A stretch of DNA of 46,761 nt. Origin: Nocardia thailandica NBRC 100428. GTDB lineage: Bacteria > Actinomycetota > Actinomycetes > Mycobacteriales > Mycobacteriaceae. Numbering within the stretch: position 1 is the stretch's first letter; the number at the start of each line of letters is the position of its first letter. The notes beneath the pieces are model-generated. The model worked only from the letters and a program-made list of their open reading frames with translations, had not been told where the DNA came from and searched no databases. Below, piece by piece: positions 45,278 through 46,761 of the stretch. The position numbers were made by a program, and so were the translations under genes. Location of the stretch: positions 1-46,761 of the forward strand of contig NZ_BAGK01000002.1 in the NCBI RefSeq assembly GCF_000308795.1. The letters run 5' to 3'.

Positions 45278-45691
45278 ATGTATCTGGATCTGCTCACCAA
45301 CGCCGCGCTCGTCGACCCGCACGTGGTCGGCCACAGCATCGACACCCTGGCGAGCTCGGGCACCACCGACACCGTGGTCGACCTGCTCGCCAAGTCGAAG
45401 AGGAAGAGCCGGGGCGGTGGCGGTTTCCTCTTCGGCGGCATCTGCTGCCTGATCATCGTCATCCTGATCGTGGTCGCGATCGTGCTGCTCAAGAAGAAGA
45501 AGGACAACGGCGGCAACGGCCAGCCGCCCGCGCAGTACGGCCAGCAGCCCTACGGGCAGCAGTACGGTCAGCCCGGCGGCCAGCCGTACCAGACCGGTGA
45601 GCAGTCCTTCGGCCAGAACCAGCCGCCCTACGGCCAGGGCGGGCAGCCCCCGTACGGTCAGGGCGGCCAGCCGCCCTACGGCCAGCACTGA
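45278..45691 (+). CDS. Single-pass membrane protein with Gly/Gln/Tyr/Pro-rich tail
   Basis: About 137 residues. The N-terminus MYLDLLTNAALVDPHVVGHSIDTLASSGTTDTVVDLLAKSKRK is soluble, then a Gly-rich turn and one helix (GGFLFGGICCLIIVILIVVAIVLL, with two adjacent Cys), a stop-transfer KKKK, and a tail of PYGQ, QQPYGQQYGQPGGQ and QPPYGQGG units. The tail composition resembles the FhaA linker in this window. ATG 45278 is preferred (GGGA 6 bases before); an ATG at 45248 would add 10 residues but has GGGAGG directly abutting it. I do not recognise a family. A membrane-anchored protein with a disordered tail facing the cytoplasm is inferred. Confidence 0.65.
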   Translation: MYLDLLTNAALVDPHVVGHSIDTLASSGTTDTVVDLLAKSKRKSRGGGGFLFGGICCLIIVILIVVAIVLLKKKKDNGGNGQPPAQYGQQPYGQQYGQPGGQPYQTGEQSFGQNQPPYGQGGQPPYGQGGQPPYGQH

Positions 45692-45702
45692 TCCGTCGCG
45701 CC

Positions 45703-45737
45703 GAGCGGCCCGGTTCCCCGAGGGGACCGGGCCGCTC
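45703..45737 (+). terminator. Hairpin after the Gly/Gln/Tyr-rich protein
   Basis: GAGCGGCCCGGTTCCCC (45703-45719) pairs with GGGGACCGGGCCGCTC (45722-45737) with one bulged T, making a 15-bp stem. It lies 11 bases after the stop. Confidence 0.65.
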
Positions 45738-45775
45738 GCCTATTGTCGGCCCATGACGTCACGGCGGGCCGGCTG

Positions 45776-46465
45776 ATGTCCGGCACGGCGCGCAGCGCGC
45801 CCGAGAACCGGCACCTGGTCGCCAAGGGCCTGACCGCCACCGGCGCGGCCGCCCTGTTCATCGTCCTGCGGGTCTTCGCCATCACCGACTATCACTGGGG
45901 TGCCGCCTTTTCGGTGGTCAGCACGCTCGAGCTCGACGACGTGCCGCCGATGATCCTCGGCACCCTCATGGCCAGCCCGTTCCTCGGCGGCATCGCGGTG
46001 AGCGTGCTGCTGGCCGAGGCGCTGATCCGCCAGATCCGGTTGGGCATGCCGCGCTGGGAGTCCGCGGGCAACACCGTCTGGCTGATCCTGCTGTGCCTGT
46101 TCGCCGCGAGTCTCACCTGGACCTACCGCATCTGGTGGGTCCCCGGCACCGCCGCGGCCCTCGCCGCCCTCCTGCTCGCGGTCCTGTGGACCAGCAAGCG
46201 CAACACCGACGGCGCCCGCTTCGCGCGCTGGTTCATGACCCGCACCGGCATCGTCATCGCCGCCGCCGCGCTCGGCCTCGCCGCCGCCGTACAGGTGCCG
46301 TGGATGACCAAGGAGGACATCGACACCCGCACCGGCCGCGTCGAGGGCTGGGTGCTGGAGAACCCGCCCGGCTTCCTCAAGGTGCTGCTGGAACGCGACC
46401 GCGAGATCCGCATCATCGACGTCAACGACGTCCTGCACCGCGAGGAAATCGACCCCGAACCCTGA
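45776..46465 (+). CDS. Hypothetical polytopic membrane protein
   Basis: About 229 residues. Four to five hydrophobic helices are visible (about 20-40, 65-90, 105-125, 130-155 and 170-190) after a short hydrophilic start (MSGTARSAPENRHLVAKGLTATG). The last 55 residues are soluble (KEDIDTRTGRVEGWVLENPPGFLKVLLERDREIRIIDVNDVL). ATG 45776 overlaps the stop of a 7-codon ORF (TGATG; ATG at 45752). An in-frame TTG at 45743 would extend it by 11 residues. No family was recognised and no function is proposed. Confidence 0.65.
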   Translation: MSGTARSAPENRHLVAKGLTATGAAALFIVLRVFAITDYHWGAAFSVVSTLELDDVPPMILGTLMASPFLGGIAVSVLLAEALIRQIRLGMPRWESAGNTVWLILLCLFAASLTWTYRIWWVPGTAAALAALLLAVLWTSKRNTDGARFARWFMTRTGIVIAAAALGLAAAVQVPWMTKEDIDTRTGRVEGWVLENPPGFLKVLLERDREIRIIDVNDVLHREEIDPEP

Positions 46466-46580
46466 CCCCCACCGCGCCGAAACCCATGCTCCCGAAACAC
46501 GTTCCATGCATCGAACCGGCGCCGGTCCCGGCCCGACCGGAACGCGGCGCCGCCCGATCGGCTGCGGACCCCCGAGGAAC

Positions 46581-46761
46581 CGGTCGCGCTGGAGTCCGCC
46601 ACGGTGGTTGGGTCGCCGTGGGCCCGCCGCGGTGGTTGGGTCGCCGTGGGCCTGCCGCGGTGGGCGGGTTGCGCTGGAGTCCGCCACGGTGGGCAGGTCG
46701 CGCTAGTGCCCGCCTGCGACGGCTGGTCGTCCTGGAGCCCGCGACGGTGGGCAGGTCGTGC
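46581..46761. repeat. 28/29-bp tandem repeat, running off the window
   Basis: Units at 46581-46609 (29), 46610-46637 (28), 46638-46665 (28), 46666-46694 (29), then two more diverged units to the window end, built on GGGTCGCCGTGGGCCCGCCG and similar. Two unit types, with TCGCCGTGGGCC or GCGCTGGAGTCC, alternate. The units are contiguous without spacers, so this is not a CRISPR array. No gene is visible from 46466 on; 46466-46580 shows nothing I can support. Confidence 0.8.

Noticed and set aside
46581..46761. CRISPR array
   Set aside because: The units are contiguous and of two related types with no unique spacers, and no cas genes are in view.

Overview
The window is high-GC actinobacterial DNA from the Mycobacteriales, most likely a Nocardia or close relative. 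The evidence is gene order: the end of a DUF3566 membrane-protein gene (the gene that normally follows gyrA), tRNA-Ile, tRNA-Ala, ppiA, crgA, a trpG-type amidotransferase, then pknB-pknA-pbpA-rodA-pstP-fhaB-fhaA and tRNA-Leu(CAG). This is the origin-proximal arm of Mycobacterium (Rv0007 to Rv0020c). The species is not identifiable by reading alone.

Layout. 1-7.5 kb: origin-proximal housekeeping (DUF3566, DLW-39 micro-protein between two tRNAs, serine-hydrolase lipoprotein, divergent acyl-CoA dehydrogenase, DrrA/DrrB-type ABC exporter, short CwsA-like membrane protein, ppiA, PH-domain membrane protein, crgA). 7.5-9.5 kb: glutamine amidotransferase plus the two halves of a RibD-type deaminase/reductase as separate genes. 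9.5-19.4 kb: Ser/Thr kinase, phosphatase and cell-shape operon with its FHA readers. 19.6-23.4 kb: tRNA-Leu, methyltransferase, TetR regulator divergent from an MMPL transporter. 23.4-24.1 kb: non-coding, with an AT-rich patch and a strongly folded element. 24.1-30.5 kb: SpoIIM, RDD, DUF58, MoxR, DUF4129/DUF4350 fusion and a membrane protein, the equivalent of the Mycobacterium Rv3689-Rv3695 cluster; between RDD and DUF58 lies a 385-bp cluster of DnaA-box-like sites. 30.5-34.2 kb: membrane adenylate cyclase and a DUF4407 protein. 34.2-41.3 kb: a long structured leader, then gltB and gltD. 41.5-46.5 kb: S4 protein, lysX and two membrane proteins. The window ends in a 28/29-bp tandem repeat.

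How it works together. PknA/PknB phosphorylate and PstP dephosphorylates division and wall proteins; FhaA/FhaB read the phosphothreonines; PbpA, RodA and CrgA act in septal and polar peptidoglycan synthesis. The MoxR ATPase, DUF58 protein and membrane partners look like a chaperone/assembly module. GltBD make glutamate from glutamine and 2-oxoglutarate. LysX joins lysyl-tRNA formation to lysinylation of phosphatidylglycerol.

The least expected signals are non-coding: two parS-like ParB sites (6610-6625 and, inside gltB, 38307-38322), the DnaA-box cluster at 25916-26300, the gltB leader with competing hairpins and an upstream ORF, a duplicated gltD start region, and the folded element at 23964-24071. 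All are read by eye and have not been tested computationally.
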